DNA of 64,000 nt from Xenopus tropicalis (taxonomy: Eukaryota; Chordata; Amphibia; Anura; Pipidae): the NCBI RefSeq assembly GCF_000004195.4, contig NC_030685.2:56388516-56452515 (forward strand), read 5' to 3'. Of the stretch, positions 1 through 12,938 are shown piece after piece (position 1 is the first letter of the stretch; the number at the start of each line of letters is the position of its first letter). Made by a program: the position numbers and the translations under genes. A model generated the notes under the pieces. That model had not been told where the DNA came from and searched no databases. It worked only from the letters and a program-made list of their open reading frames with translations.

Positions 1-1051
1 ATGCAGATCTTTGCATTTGCAATTTACCAGTGGTTGTGTAATCATACCTTGGCTATTCCTGCATTTTTACTGCCCTTTTGGCTCCTCTCTGTAGTACAAA
101 ATGTGTTGAAAACTGTAGAGCAGATTGCAGTGTGCAAAATAATCTTAAAGCATTAGCAAATAGCTGGGACAGATTCAATTCAGTGAGAAAAAGGTCTGTA
201 ACGTGAAAACTCATAGACAAGATTCAATTTGAAATGCAATTTAGATCAGCAAAATGTATGTCAAAGTTTATCATGTGATTTATATATAGTCTTTGGCCTG
301 TCAAAGCTCAACACAAAAAGCTGTGCTATGATACAGATGAAAAACATGTTGCTTTTTGTAAATACAAGTTGAACCAAAATATTTTAGTCATCATTATATA
401 GATCCTTTAATTGTACACGATTTTGTGGTTGAAAAAAAGAATGTCAATGGGAGGTATATAATATTAGGCCCCCTTGTGCTTCAGTTTGTTTTACCTGGTG
501 TCTCAATAATAAAGATAGATACAAAGGGCATACTGGCAAATGAAAAAACATAGTTCTAGGCTCTTCATATTCATCATCTTTATTGGGTGCAAATGTTTGC
601 TCACAGAACTGGGCCCCCTCCAATAGCAAGCTGTACATTTTTATTGTGCCAATGATTCAATGAATCTCTCAGGTATAAATAAACTTCTAGGAAGGAACAG
701 TTATAATCTTACCTCAGAAACTAAGTTCTTCTGTCACTCCCAGTTGAAACAGGCCATTCAGAAATAACCCTGCTTTGCATAAACCTTTATACCCTGAGAC
801 ACCTTATCAATCTTTAGTAGGGTGTCTTACAATAAGCTCTCTGTATGTCTCTCTACAAGAGCTGAACATTTTTTACTGCATATTCTCATAAGTCTATACT
901 GAACACTTCCAGGAACTACACCATTTGTGATGTTAGCCTGAGACTGTTTCAAAAACAGCTATTTTTGATAAAAGCATGTGTCTTCTATGGCTGCAAATAT
1001 TTGCATCTTTAAAATACCTAATTTAAAATTAGTCCCTTTCTTTGTTTTCAG
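1..1051 (+). other. KCNH3: KCNH3 intron 1, 3' part
   Basis: Non-coding sequence before the first recognised exon. It ends in a pyrimidine-rich tract and the acceptor TTTGTTTTCAG at 1041-1051. The family's first exon (about 25 residues, usually beginning MP.MRGLLAPQ) was not found here and must lie upstream. I recognised no repeat or gene in this stretch. The small minus-strand frame at 444-638 has no recognisable domain. Confidence 0.75.
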
Positions 1052-1285
1052 ACAGCAACTTTGTTCTGGGGAATGCACAAGTGCTTAATTTATTTCCTAT
1101 TGTGTACTGTTCGGATGGGTTCTGTGACCTGACTGGCTTCGCTCGGGCTGAGGTGATGCAGAAAAGTTGCGCCTGCAAGTTCCTGTATGGACCAGAGACT
1201 AGTGAGCTGCTTAAGGTCCAAATCCAGAAAGCCTTAGATGAGAAAAGAGAATTTAAAACCGAAATTATTCTCTATAGGAAGAGTG
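1052..1285 (+). CDS. KCNH3: KCNH3 (Kv12.2/ELK2) exon 2: PAS (eag) domain
   Basis: Seen: 234 bp encoding 77 whole codons, from [10 protein letters not shown] to ILYRKS, with a split codon at each end. The acceptor is TTTTCAG|AC and the donor is GTG|GTAAGT. The leading AC would complete a histidine codon with a C from exon 1, giving the family's 'THSNF' junction. The peptide carries the eag/PAS hallmarks [27 protein letters not shown] and [11 protein letters not shown]. Known: in KCNH channels this cytoplasmic domain contacts the C-terminal cyclic-nucleotide-binding homology domain and tunes gating. Family choice: LGNAQV, FCDLTGF, CAC.FLYGP.TSEL, KALDE and ILYRKSG match KCNH3 better than KCNH4 or KCNH8. 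It is phase 1 at both ends and joins exon 3 about 40.6 kb downstream. No stop or frameshift is present, so it looks functional. Confidence 0.92.
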
Positions 1286-4200
1286 GTAAGTTACCATGGA
1301 TTTTTCTGTTTAATAATAGCAATATGTTTCTGACTGTCAATTACATTTTAGCTTGGCCTGTAGCTTGTCTTATATAAATGTATATATATATTTTTTTTTA
1401 TCAACTGATAGCACAGCTGAATAGTAATTATTGTAATAAAGTGTATATGCAAAGGGAGCTTCCATATCCCCTATTAATACAGAGTTCATATGTTGGACAA
1501 CACAGATCATATAGTTACTGACAAAGTATCAACACATCAACCCCAAAGGAAAGGTGACAGATAATAGGACTCATTTACATCAGAAAAGTGTTGTTGTGGT
1601 CCCCGCAATTTCTCTGCAGTCAGTTGTGCATAAAACCACTTTCATTTAAGGTACTTGCAGCAAAATGAGCTTCTTGAACATCCATATAGTTGCTGTCAGT
1701 GCAGTTCCGTCCTTCCTTCTGAATTCAGCACTGTGCCACCTCCTGACCAGGTGGTTGTTCCAAGCTTCCCTTTGCGCCCAGCATGAATAGGCACAGCACA
1801 CTTACTCCTGAAGAATCAGGCTCAAATGCCATACACATGTTGAACTTGGGAAATGACACCAGACAGACTTGCACACATTTGAGCCCAATATGCATTGAAA
1901 TGTATGTGCAGTTGTGGTAATTGTGACAAATCTGGCCAATTGTGGTAGGCACAGTACAATTGTGCCAAGCGCATTGCCCCCTCGTAGCCACAATGACACT
2001 TGAATTCTGCAAATAAAAATGCTGCACTATGGGAAAAAACAGGGCGATGGTGCTCGAAATTACCCCTTGTTAACTGCATTTTTGGATGTACATGTGCCCT
2101 AAAGTCTGCAAATAAAAAGAAGTCTATTTTATCTGCAAGTATAAATAACTAAAAGAAACTAGAAGAATCTTAAATGTTGGTTTCTCTACACAGTATACTG
2201 TATGCATACAGGTGAGGATGTTGGGACTCCAATCCTTCACAAGATATCACCATTGTAGACTTCTACTACATATTATAACACAGCTGACACTCTCTAATGT
2301 ACTAGCAAAGTTTTATTATAACATTCTATAGAATTCTCCATAGTATAGCACAATCAGCTTTGACCCAATCTGCATTGCACCATCTTTTATATGTTTGGTG
2401 CTCCATTTACAAATGAGCCCCCCCCCTCTCTGAGCCTCAGTGTAAACCTTTGTTGCAAATTGAAATATTTCCCTGCCCTGTACATCTGTTTTTTTTAGTT
2501 TGCAGAATCAATCAGCTGCTTTAGTGGTCGATGCCTTTGAGAATAGGATATTGAGACAAATGATGAAACTGTCAGTAGTAACTGAGCAATTATTGTTCCC
2601 ACTGCCCATCTTTCATCTCTCAGTAACTGTCTGAAATCTCAAGAGCAGGGATATCAACACCTCCCACCCATCAACAGCTGTTTGGAACTATATTTCCAAA
2701 AACAAATGTTAGTTGCTGAAGAGTAACGAGATAATATTTGGCAAATCTCATGCAACAGTCGAATATGACTATGGTAGTTTAGGTAGGTCCATTTTTCTCA
2801 CAAAAAATACATTTACGTTGTTAAAAGTATTAAATATTTCTTTAAGAGTACATTTGGTAAATGGCATGCTGGGATTTTATCTCTCCAACATTTCAGATCA
2901 CAGAAACATAACACTGAAAATGATTGCTAAGAATTCTTTACCAGATTCATAGTATTGGTATCTCAGTGGGCCAGCCATATGGATGACCACTTGTGTATTT
3001 GTCTGATTGACAGATCTTTTGGTTAAAAAAATAATTATATTGTCTTGAATGTAACTATTCCTGCTGTGTATAGTTAAAACAGACTTTCCCAATGAATTTG
3101 ACATGTGGGAGAAATCTCCAAATTCTTTGCTTGTTTGGGGGGTCAAGGTAGGGGGTAAGAGTTAGGTTTCAAATAAAAAAAACATATATTGCTATACAGA
3201 GAAAACATTTCAACTAGGGATGGATAAAAATACCTGGATTGTAAATGCAAATCAGTCATTCTAATTTGTTTGGTATTGCTCACCCTGCACCAATGGATAT
3301 TTAACAGACAGTTTTGGAGTTTTGGCTTGTAATACTCTGAACATCGCAGTTACTGAAAAATGTAACGAAGGCTTTCATTCTTCTTTAATGTCAACTATGT
3401 TTTATTCTGTGTGCTCTTGCAATAATATTCAATTGTGTATCTCTAGTTTTAAATAAGTATGTGATAGGAATAAATAGGTTCCCAGTTCCCAGTCTTGCCC
3501 AGGCACGTTAATGCTCTCACACCAGCACACAAATTATATACAGGCTTTGGACACTCCAGTAGATATGCATCATATTCATTACACAGAAGCCTTTTTTATT
3601 AATTAAGCTGTATAGAGGTTAGAAACAAATGATTTAGCAGCATTAAATAACCATATAATATGATGACTGGTGGCTGGTGTAGGCAGCATATTTAGTAGTT
3701 AATGGAGTACTGTAATCTAGAACATCTAGTCAGCACTTACAGTACATGTGAATGTAATGATGTACTGTAATAACAACTGCAAAGCTTTCTCTAGGTTTTG
3801 TAAGAGATAGCAGCCGTCCAGAAATTTTATTTCAGACAGAAAACTAATGAATGCTACCCCCTGATTGGTTGTTATGGGTTGCTAGAACTGAAGCAACTAT
3901 TTTACTACTTATCCTCCACTTCCACCAGCTGGAATAAGAACAAAAGATCCAGCTGAGTATCGAAGGACTGCAGTGTTTTTCCCAGAATTCCAAAGTAGAC
4001 CCATCTGCTGTCAAACTAACAGAGAATAAGCCATTTTTACGTGCTACTCTGTCTGCTCTAGTGGTTCAAATGCACCTCCAGCTCTATTTCTGCAAAACCA
4101 GCTCCATATCTGGATAAACCTTCACTCAAACTCCATTATTAGGTCACCCTACTCTATTACTTCCTTCAAAAACTAGTAGACATGTGGAGGTTTTCTCCTC

Positions 4201-6656
4201 CATTTTGCTATATAGCTGAGCTACCCTATACACATATATTACATGACCAACCCCATTTGTAATGTCAACATATGTTCTCCTACTAATTTAAACACCTCAC
4301 ATAACTTCATATTACCATGATTCAAGCAGGAGGAGGCAGACTTAAATTGGCCAACTTCCTGCAGCTGCACCTAATACAATTGCAGCTGAAAGCAAACACA
4401 GCCAGAGGCAAAGACTAGGGAAAATAACAAAGAAAGTTACAAGATAGAATTTCCAATGCCGCCTCAGCTAGGAGGAGAACAGTCCATTCAATATAAGGTT
4501 TCGGTTTTGGTCCCGACCCTAGGTTACATTTCAGCAAAGGTGCTCTCTGCAAGTAGCTAGTATGTTCTTTATGATGTCCTCCACATAGCCCAGTTCCTCT
4601 AGTAATCAAATACCATTGGTCTTAATTTAATTTTAAAGCATTGTGCATCTCTTCAGTTAAGCATATAAAGAAAAAAAATTATAATGTTATGGCTTAGAAA
4701 TCTTCTAACAGATAAACTGATACAACTTTCATATTAAGTGTCTGTACTGTTTATACTGTAAGGTTTAAAAACTGCAAATTACCACTTACTTCATTTAAAA
4801 ATTAAGGTGTTTATGATGTGTGAGTTGGTAATAAATCCCAGCCTGCTAAAAAAACAGTTACACTGGTTTCCACGACGTTATACATGTAACTGTGAATTAG
4901 ACATATAATCACTGATGACATATTGCCATCAATGCTGTTCTGCATCCTCCCAATGTATAAGCGGAAGCCCCATCATGTGGTTTTTTATTATTATGCTTTA
5001 TTAATATAGGACTGGCATATTCTTAGGCTCTTTACAGAGATTATACATCATTCATGTTGCAGTTTGCTTACACTAAGAAAATGGTTAACGCTGGCAAATT
5101 TCAGTAAAAAGGGTTTTCATTTCTTTCCACCAGAATGTTAACATTGTATTGCAGAAAAATTGGCAGGGAATGTCAAATTATAGCTTTGATCTGCATATTG
5201 CTGATCAAAGCACCACCTGTTAAACATAGCTTTCTCAGATCAGATCCGAGTCTTTCCTTTCTCCTCTTTTTCTTGAAGCTTGTTAACACAATGAAGGGAG
5301 CTTATTAGGAGATCAGTGCCCATTCTCACCATGAATCAGTTCTCAACTGCTATTTAATGGTAATTATTTCAGTGCACCACTGAATTGCAAGAGATGATAC
5401 ATTGTGACAGATATTTAACCCATTTGTTTCAGTGACTGTACAATGTTGATCATTTGAGATATTTATACAGAAGGAATAAGGCTTTGACAGATTTTCTCTG
5501 CTAGGCATCTTATTATATTATTGACTTTATCCTTAGATGATACTGAAATTTTTTTTCAGTGTTGTGCACAGAATCCCTTCCTGTTAGAACACACACACAT
5601 ATGCGTATTAAAGTGCCTAAGGTATGGAGCATCAAGGGGTATGGCCAAGGTCAGAAGGAGCTGACACAAACAAGATTCAAGCTTAGGTTTTACATAAATC
5701 AGAACCCAGCAATTAGGTGACTGAACTAGTTCTTTCCCCTTTCATTTTATAAATGAGCTAGAGGAATTGTAATTCGTTTCCCAGCTGCCGTTGCAAAAAG
5801 TATTTAAGGTTTCTGAATATTGTGAAAGCAGGGGGTACTGCATAGTTTATGTGCCCTGTTTATACAGGAATCTACTTAGAACTAGCTTTCATTAAAGAAA
5901 AAATGTTTTTTTTCTAAATGAGCTATTTTGTATAAAAGTAAATGTCAGAATACCAAGAAAGCACCAGTTCTCATAGAACTTCAACTCCTCACAAGCACAT
6001 ATATATGCCAATGCCCTCGCACATCAGCATACACAGCTAATCAGCCAGTATTTAGTCAGTGGTTCAGTTGTAAGCCTACATGACTATGAGCACACATTGA
6101 CATCAAGGTGCCCTAACCCCCATGGGTGTTTCTCTTTATTTATCTTTCCATTTTAGCATTGTTCTGTGATTACATACAGGGCAAGCAGACACTTTTACCA
6201 CAGAACAAGAAAATATTACATTGATATCTGCCTGTAGGGCATGCTGCATTAGGGGTGAGAGATCCAATACATGAAGAGGTTAAGATAAAAAAGAAAAGGG
6301 TGATGTTAAATACGTTCCATACACCTGAACAAATTTGATGCATTTATTGAGTATAGCAAGCCTAGGCATGATGTTCAGTAGGAAATTGTTCCCTGTAACA
6401 GCAAAAACATCAGGACTTCTTGCAGGGACTGGTCTCAGCAATCAGGGAGGCCTAGACATGTGTGGGTAGTTGAGGATTTCTTCATTTAAAAGCCAGATAA
6501 CCAGATGGGGTCATTTATTTTAACTTTGACAGCAGTCCCATGTGCCAACAGATTGCTAACCATGTTAATAGATTTTTGGGTGAGTCTGGGTTAGACCAAG
6601 TAAATTTAGTACATCTTGCTATGCTTATCACAGTGGGCAGTGGAGTGTTTAAAAGG

Positions 6657-6740
6657 TTAAAGGGATATTGCCAACCCCAAATTATTTAATTTATCAATGT
6701 TTTATTTTTATGCCCTTTAATAAGTGTACTTTTCTGTTCT
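6657..6740 (+). repeat. T2/Kolobok-like MITE, 5' end fragment
   Basis: The sequence starts TTAAAGGGATATTGCCAACC, the typical TTAA plus AGGG terminus of frog T2-type elements. I could not find a matching inverted end downstream, so this is a fragment or a diverged copy. The right boundary is approximate. Confidence 0.4.
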
Positions 6741-7236
6741 TTTCTGATTTTGGTTTTCTTATATAATTCAGCGTACAGGGATATTTTTTGTCAAAAAATA
6801 TGGTAGTGTTAATTTTTAGATGATACACACCCTATGTGGGCATCTTGATTGCTGCTACTTGCAGCAAAATACCTAATGTTCCATTTGGGCGAAATTTCTT
6901 GCAATGATGTAAACCGTTTCAGGTACAGCTGGAGGACTTGTTCAAGTACAAACGATAATAATAATAGTATTTAATTTGTGCAGGTATCAAACAGAAAGAA
7001 GCAGACTAAAGGCTACTTGATTGAAGTGAAATACAAATATTATGTAACAAAAGCCATTATGAAGAACTTGTTGCCCCATCAGCAAATAACATGGCTACAG
7101 ATACATGAAAACATTCATTTTTAAATCTGTTCTGCCCTGAATTGCACACTTGATGAAAAGGCATTATTGCTTTTAAAGCCTTTAGCTACAACCAAAGAAA
7201 AAAAATAATTATCATAAGTTGTCTTAAAAGTCAATG

Positions 7237-7399
7237 AGGCTCATTTATCAACACTGGGCAAATTTGCCCATGGGCAGTAACCTATAGCAACCAATCAGTG
7301 ATTGGCTTTTCTCAGCTAGATGCAGGTAGAACATTGAATGCAACAATTTGATTGGTTGCCATAGGTTACTATCCATGTCCTGTGTTGATAAATGACCCA
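7237..7399. repeat. Short inverted-repeat MITE ('TTTATCAACAC' type)
   Basis: The left end, GGCTCATTTATCAACAC, is repeated in inverse at the right end (GTGTTGATAAATGACC). The body contains the inverted CCAATCA / TGATTGG words found in many frog MITEs. The element is about 160 bp and non-coding. Confidence 0.6.
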
Positions 7400-7424
7400 A
7401 ATATCTGCAAGTTATACACACAGG

Positions 7425-7475
7425 CTGTCCTAAAGATACATGGTTTAGTCACTAAACCATGTATCTCTAGGACAG
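7425..7475. repeat. 51-bp near-perfect palindrome (hairpin)
   Basis: A 25-nt left arm starting CTGTCCTAAAGATACATGG is followed by a right arm ending CCATGTATCTCTAGGACAG, centred on the C at 7450. There is a single mismatch, at the ninth base. An outer ACACAC...GTGTGT pair may extend the stem with an internal loop. It could be the core of a palindromic MITE or a miRNA-like hairpin; the sequence alone does not decide. Confidence 0.75.
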
Positions 7476-7955
7476 TGAATGGTTAAGTGTGTAACATTTC
7501 TAGTGTGACTGCCCTATTGGAGTGCTTTTAAAAAATCTCTCCTGTACCTTTTCAGTTTTAACGTCTATAGTTTATGTGTCTATAGTTTATGTGTATAAGA
7601 TTAAATAAATATGTATATTGGTATGTTATTAAGGTTCCGTTTACATTTTCACCATCTCTTTAGATTAAACAATTTCTGTTTAAATATTTTTTACTGTAAC
7701 ATTTTTAGAAGTTACAGAATTTAAAAAGACTCATTATTTTATTACATCTGGGGGCCAGCATTATCATTAACACTATATTTATAGCAATGGACACAAATAT
7801 ACCATCTTAAGGTAATTAATTCAGCAAGTGCATAAAGTAGACAAAATATCTGAATAATGTATTTGTTGTATAGGGATTTTAAACAGGAACAGAGGCTCAT
7901 AAAAAGTGAGTTTAAAACATTCTCCGAAGTCGGATTTTGGCCATAATATTACAGC

Positions 7956-8134
7956 TAGTGATGAGCAAATCTGTTCCGTTTCGCTTTGTCCAGAAAATAT
8001 GTGAATCTTTGAAAAGTCTCTTTTCTTTTGACGCATGGCAAAATCTTTAGCAGCAAATTTTGTTAATCCGCCGATGGTGAAACGTGGAAATTTGCCACAA
8101 ATCCATGCCTGGAGAATTATTTTGCCCATCACTA
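7956..8134 (+). repeat. hAT-like MITE (TAGTGATGAGC ends)
   Basis: The element begins TAGTGATGAGCAAATCTG and ends CCCATCACTA. It is flanked by ATTACAGC (7948-7955) and ATTACAAC (8135-8142), an 8-bp target duplication with one mismatch. An 8-bp duplication is the hAT superfamily signature. It is non-autonomous with no coding capacity. Further copies lie at 35656-35935 and 58774-58976. Confidence 0.7.
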
Positions 8135-9369
8135 ATTACAACAAAAGCAAACATTGGCTTTTTTCTCAAAGCTATTGCACACGGGGAAGTGCTTTTTGCG
8201 TATAGAGAACTGAGGTAGTTCACATCTTTTTTTTATGAGTGGGTTATCAAATTGACACCAGCAACTTATCACTGATGTATTTTTCTCTTGTCCCACACTT
8301 CTCTTATACTAATGTGTCATCCTATAGACACCAGGAATTCATCATTCATGTGATATTTTCCCATAATTATTTAGCTGGAAAAATACCAAGTCAAAAATAG
8401 GTGCAACCATATGGGATAATCAGTTTGTACATGGAGTGTTCTCCGAGTAGTTTGTTCAGGAACAAAGACTTTAGGTCAGTTTGTGTTAATTCTTGTTTGC
8501 TGGATTTCACGACACATCCATGTCACTGTACTGACAACATCTATTAGACCATTTTTGAGTGCTTCAACGCAAGATTTATTGTTCCTGCTCAATAGGATGG
8601 AACCCGCATTTCTCACAAAGGTGTATAAGAGAAATGTCATTATATGCCTGGGCTAAAACTGAAAGTAGAATCAGGTGAAATGCAGAATGATATAATTGAT
8701 ACCCTTTGTAACACGGTTTAATTCCTCCAGACCTGAAATCGAATACTGTATATATATTACAAAGGCACTGGCCTATTTCATCAGCTGATTGCTTATTACT
8801 TTCCACCTTTTACATACTGTATATGAAGCAAAGACTACCAACAATATTGTATAATATATTTTAAAGTTTAAAATCTATCATGAATCAGTATAGAAGTTCA
8901 ACCATAAAGAGTAGTATTAATTTTCATAATTCTAAAGCTTGTGGGTTTTCAACATTTTCAATAATTATATTAAAGGGCATACAAAATAATGAAATTACTG
9001 AACAGCCTCTTTGAAATCTTTAAATAGTAAGGCTGCAGCATCTCCTTAATCACTTGGAATTCTTTTTTCTCCTTTAACCCACTCGGCACCCTCCCTTAGG
9101 AATTGGCTTTGGCTGTTGGCTAACAGAGCTTGCTCAGTTCTTCTCAATCCAAGCAGGATTTTTTATAAAATAAATTCTGCCTGTGTAAGCCTGCATTGTT
9201 GATTGCATGAACTTTACAGCGCACATGTGCTCTTTGCAGATATAAATGTCACTGAGGATGTGCGAGAGGGATAACTGCTATTTGTCTTAGGAAAATATGA
9301 TTGTGCCAACAGAACAAAAGGGACATATGCAGTACAAATCATGTGGTTTGGGTGGGGAAGATATTAAAC

Positions 9370-9540
9370 CCAGATGGGCCTACCCGACCGAGATATGGCC
9401 TAAAATTGACCAGATCTTGATTGCGCAGGTTTGATTTTCCATTAGATCGGGGACCACATCAGCTTGTTGATGTGGTACCTGATCCAATGGGGCTTATGCC
9501 TGCTGTTGTAATTGGAATTAGCCCGATATCGCCCACCTTT
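9370..9540. repeat. Probable MITE with internal inverted repeat
   Basis: The region contains an inverted CCACATCA / TGATGTGG pair around 9450-9473 and paired GATC-rich words (TTAGATCGGGG / CCTGATCCAATGG). This resembles the 'GGCC..GATC' frog MITEs. Boundaries and family are uncertain. Confidence 0.3.
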
Positions 9541-12500
9541 AGTTTTTGGCGGCCTCACAAATGAGCAAATATTTCAGTGTATGGCCTCCATTAGGCAGCC
9601 AGTTAAAGATTAGTTATGTTTATTATCTATTTATTTCCAATAGATCTCTGTATGTTACCCAGGTTGAATGGGGAGCAGGCCTTGTTCTGTTGAAATGTGC
9701 AGAATTGCCCAACTCTACCACTAAATGTAGTACAAAGGTGTCAGTATTTTTCCTGGTAGATACAAGGCTGTATTTCCTCTCTGCAAATATTAAATGCACC
9801 TGTTTTTTTCTGTGTAGCTGCTGATCTTTGCAAGCCCTGTTTGAAACAGAATGTTTCTACTCAGCCAGGAATCATTCCAAAGACAGAGCAAAAGCAGTGT
9901 TATGAAATGTATTATTCAAACACATTGGATGTTGATCTGTGGGGGAACCAGGCTGCAGATGTAAAGTCTGGAAGGATTTTCTTCCCTCCCCTGGAAGAAA
10001 ATTTGAGAAATGACTCCATAAGGCTTATTGTTTTCTTTCATCCAGATTAACAAACAGCAAATCTGGTACAAGTTGTACTTCAGAGACGTGTGCCTTCTTT
10101 CTGCCGCCACAATCATTTAAACTAACAGGGAGGTGACATGGAAGAAAGACATGGAAAAAAAACTCATAGAAACTCATTAGCAAATCAATATGCCATTCTG
10201 TTCAGTATCCCCATGCTAATTCTTTTTACCTCAATTCTGCTTAAGGAACATTTCCATATTTAAGGTGGCAAAAAAAAAACAACTACTTTGTATTCTATAG
10301 TTATGAGATACTGATATGCTCATTTTTTTGGCTCAGGGTTGCCTGTTAGGGGCCTGTTTCTAAAAAGGCGATCAAATACATCACATCTGAACTTAAAAAA
10401 TGGCATGTTTAGCAAGAATTACTTTTTGGAGTACAAGTTTCATTAAAAACAGCAGCCTCTTGAAGATTCTGTATAAAACACGGCATATTAAACGAAAAGT
10501 CCTTAATAAGGCACACATAGGATTTGATTGTATGCGGCTCACACCTCAGTGCCACATGCCACCCTGCATGAATAACTATCACCTAAAATGTGGACCACCA
10601 TGTTTTGATGGATAATCACCTGGCAGGGTGACCTACGCTGCTACATAATTATGTCAATTAAAAGCAGTTTACAGCTGGAAGGATAAGGATAGGGTCCCAC
10701 TGTGGCCTGTATACTCTGCTGCTTCCTATGTGCCACCCCCTGCCCACACCTCTTGAATAGAGAACTGCCTATTGGAAACAGCACCTCCTCAAGGGAGGCC
10801 TGCAGTTAATCTGCAATTGCAAAAAAGCAGTGTGCAAAGTGCAAACATTGGGAAAATTACTTGGAATTTAGCTTAGCCAAGAAGCCATGATTTAAAGACT
10901 GTTGCATTTGGGATCTTTTGACTAGTGTTGCTTGGTAACCAACAATCAGTTTTTTTGCCGTGTATTGAACTGTTCATTTTTATTATACGGATTTTCAGTA
11001 AGAGTATCTTACAGCATAAATAATGAGCCCCGGGCTGGTAAAGCATTGCAAAAAATAGTAAAGAGCACTGGATATACAGAGGCTCAGAAAACCTCACAGG
11101 TCCTATTGTCTATTCCATTTGAAGACTGGTCAAATATACAGGTCAACACTACAGAAAGGCTGCAGCATGGAAACTACTGAAATATTTAAAAAAAAGTGGG
11201 TAGAATACTGGCTGCTGAACACTGTGTTATATAAAACATACACTAAATAACTCAGAGTTAAGTCCCAAATAAGCCACAGACTCATGACACTCTTGTTCTT
11301 TGTGTGGCTTTAAAGGCACACTCATATTAAATGATTGACCAGGAGGAACATCTTCTAACCATGTTCTTGACCCGGGAACTGTATAGAAATGTATAGAAAT
11401 CTGTGAAAGCTCAACATACTGAATGTTTAAACTAACCATCATTGCCTGCACAAAATAATGAAAAAGTGCCCCAACCCCCCCACCCCTTTACATAATTGTG
11501 TGTTTTTCATTCCCCCTTCTGTGGGGCTGTAGAGAGTACAATGGGAACCATCCTCTTACCCCTGGCCTAGTGGAGGTGAGGGGAATACATGTACAAAGAT
11601 CAGTTCTGGCATTTCATCCCTAGAATTTGGGGATATGCTCTTTCCTTCTCCCAAAGTGCAAAACTCTGGGTGCCTGGATGAGGTGTGAGAAAGAAAAGAG
11701 ACTAATTGTTACCAGCCCTACCTAAGTATTCACAGATTAATATTCTAGGATTGGCTCCATAATTAGTAACAGTAGCCCCCCCCCCCCACCTCTTTGCACT
11801 TGTTGGGTTGGGAGCCCATCACCTCTTCTTGCCAACAGGAGTAATTGATTCATGATCCCTTAAGTCTTGGGTTTAGCGTTCTAAGTATTCTCCAGTTTCT
11901 GGGTTTGTCTTTAAGGCATCCAACAGATAGCCACCCAGAGTACTTGAATCTCTCATGCACTCAAAGGAGTAGACAGATTAGAGCAGCTGATATGGCAGTT
12001 TTTTAACCTTGTGATTGTGTTGCTATTGGCCAATGCACCAAGTTACCAGCAATTTCAAAGGCACCTATCTACTTCTACTAATCATTAATTCTGTTGTTCA
12101 AATGTAATCAGAATGCTTTGCCTCTGCCCCTGCATTTCACTATATTTAATCTTATTCCATTATTCCATGTGATATATTTCTAAACCTTCAAAATTATTTA
12201 AAATTTTAAAACTTTTCATATTTAACTCATGTAATTAGGATTCTTAAAATAAATCCTACATAATATATATTTAAATATAATGTAAAATGCAGCAGATCTA
12301 TATGTTTACATTGTAATTCTGGTCTCTTTTGTTATTTTTATTTCAAAGGCTGACAGCCTGCCAACCAGTTATTAAGGAAAGAGCATTTCTATACCTATTA
12401 ACATATACAGTGTCTTAAAGCACACATATAATAGTACAACAAAAGTTTGGATTTGCTGTGGGCCTATATTTCCATTATAGTAGCTGGAACATAGCATTCA

Positions 12501-12938
12501 TTTACCACACCATTCTCATTTCTTTTGAGGTTGGTAAATGATTCAGTACATGTGACTCTGTATGACTCTTTTATTACCTTCATCACCACAGTATCCATAC
12601 AATGAATGATGATGATTATTTTTGAAATATCGCTTTTGAAAATCCAATCATTTGTCTCAGTGCCCTGGCCTTAGGGCTGGTGTCATTTTACTGAGAGGTG
12701 TCTACTTTCAGATTAAACTAGACTGGTAGATGAGGCCCTTATGTTCAAGGGTCAGATCACTACACCTATTTACTGGGAATGAAAGATAGAAGCAGCTATG
12801 ATGCAAATAGCACAACATCTAGCTGAATAAAAAGAGTCAAACAATCCACAGCATATTTTAGATGACTGACTCTATGTAAAATAGTACTGTAGGTGAACTA
12901 GTGAAAATGCTGCATCCATATTTCTTTATAAACACTTA

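Noticed and set aside
1286..1377. Extension of the exon 2 reading frame past 1285
   Set aside because: A strong GTAAGT donor lies at 1286 and the peptide beyond loses all similarity; exon 3 restores the family sequence.
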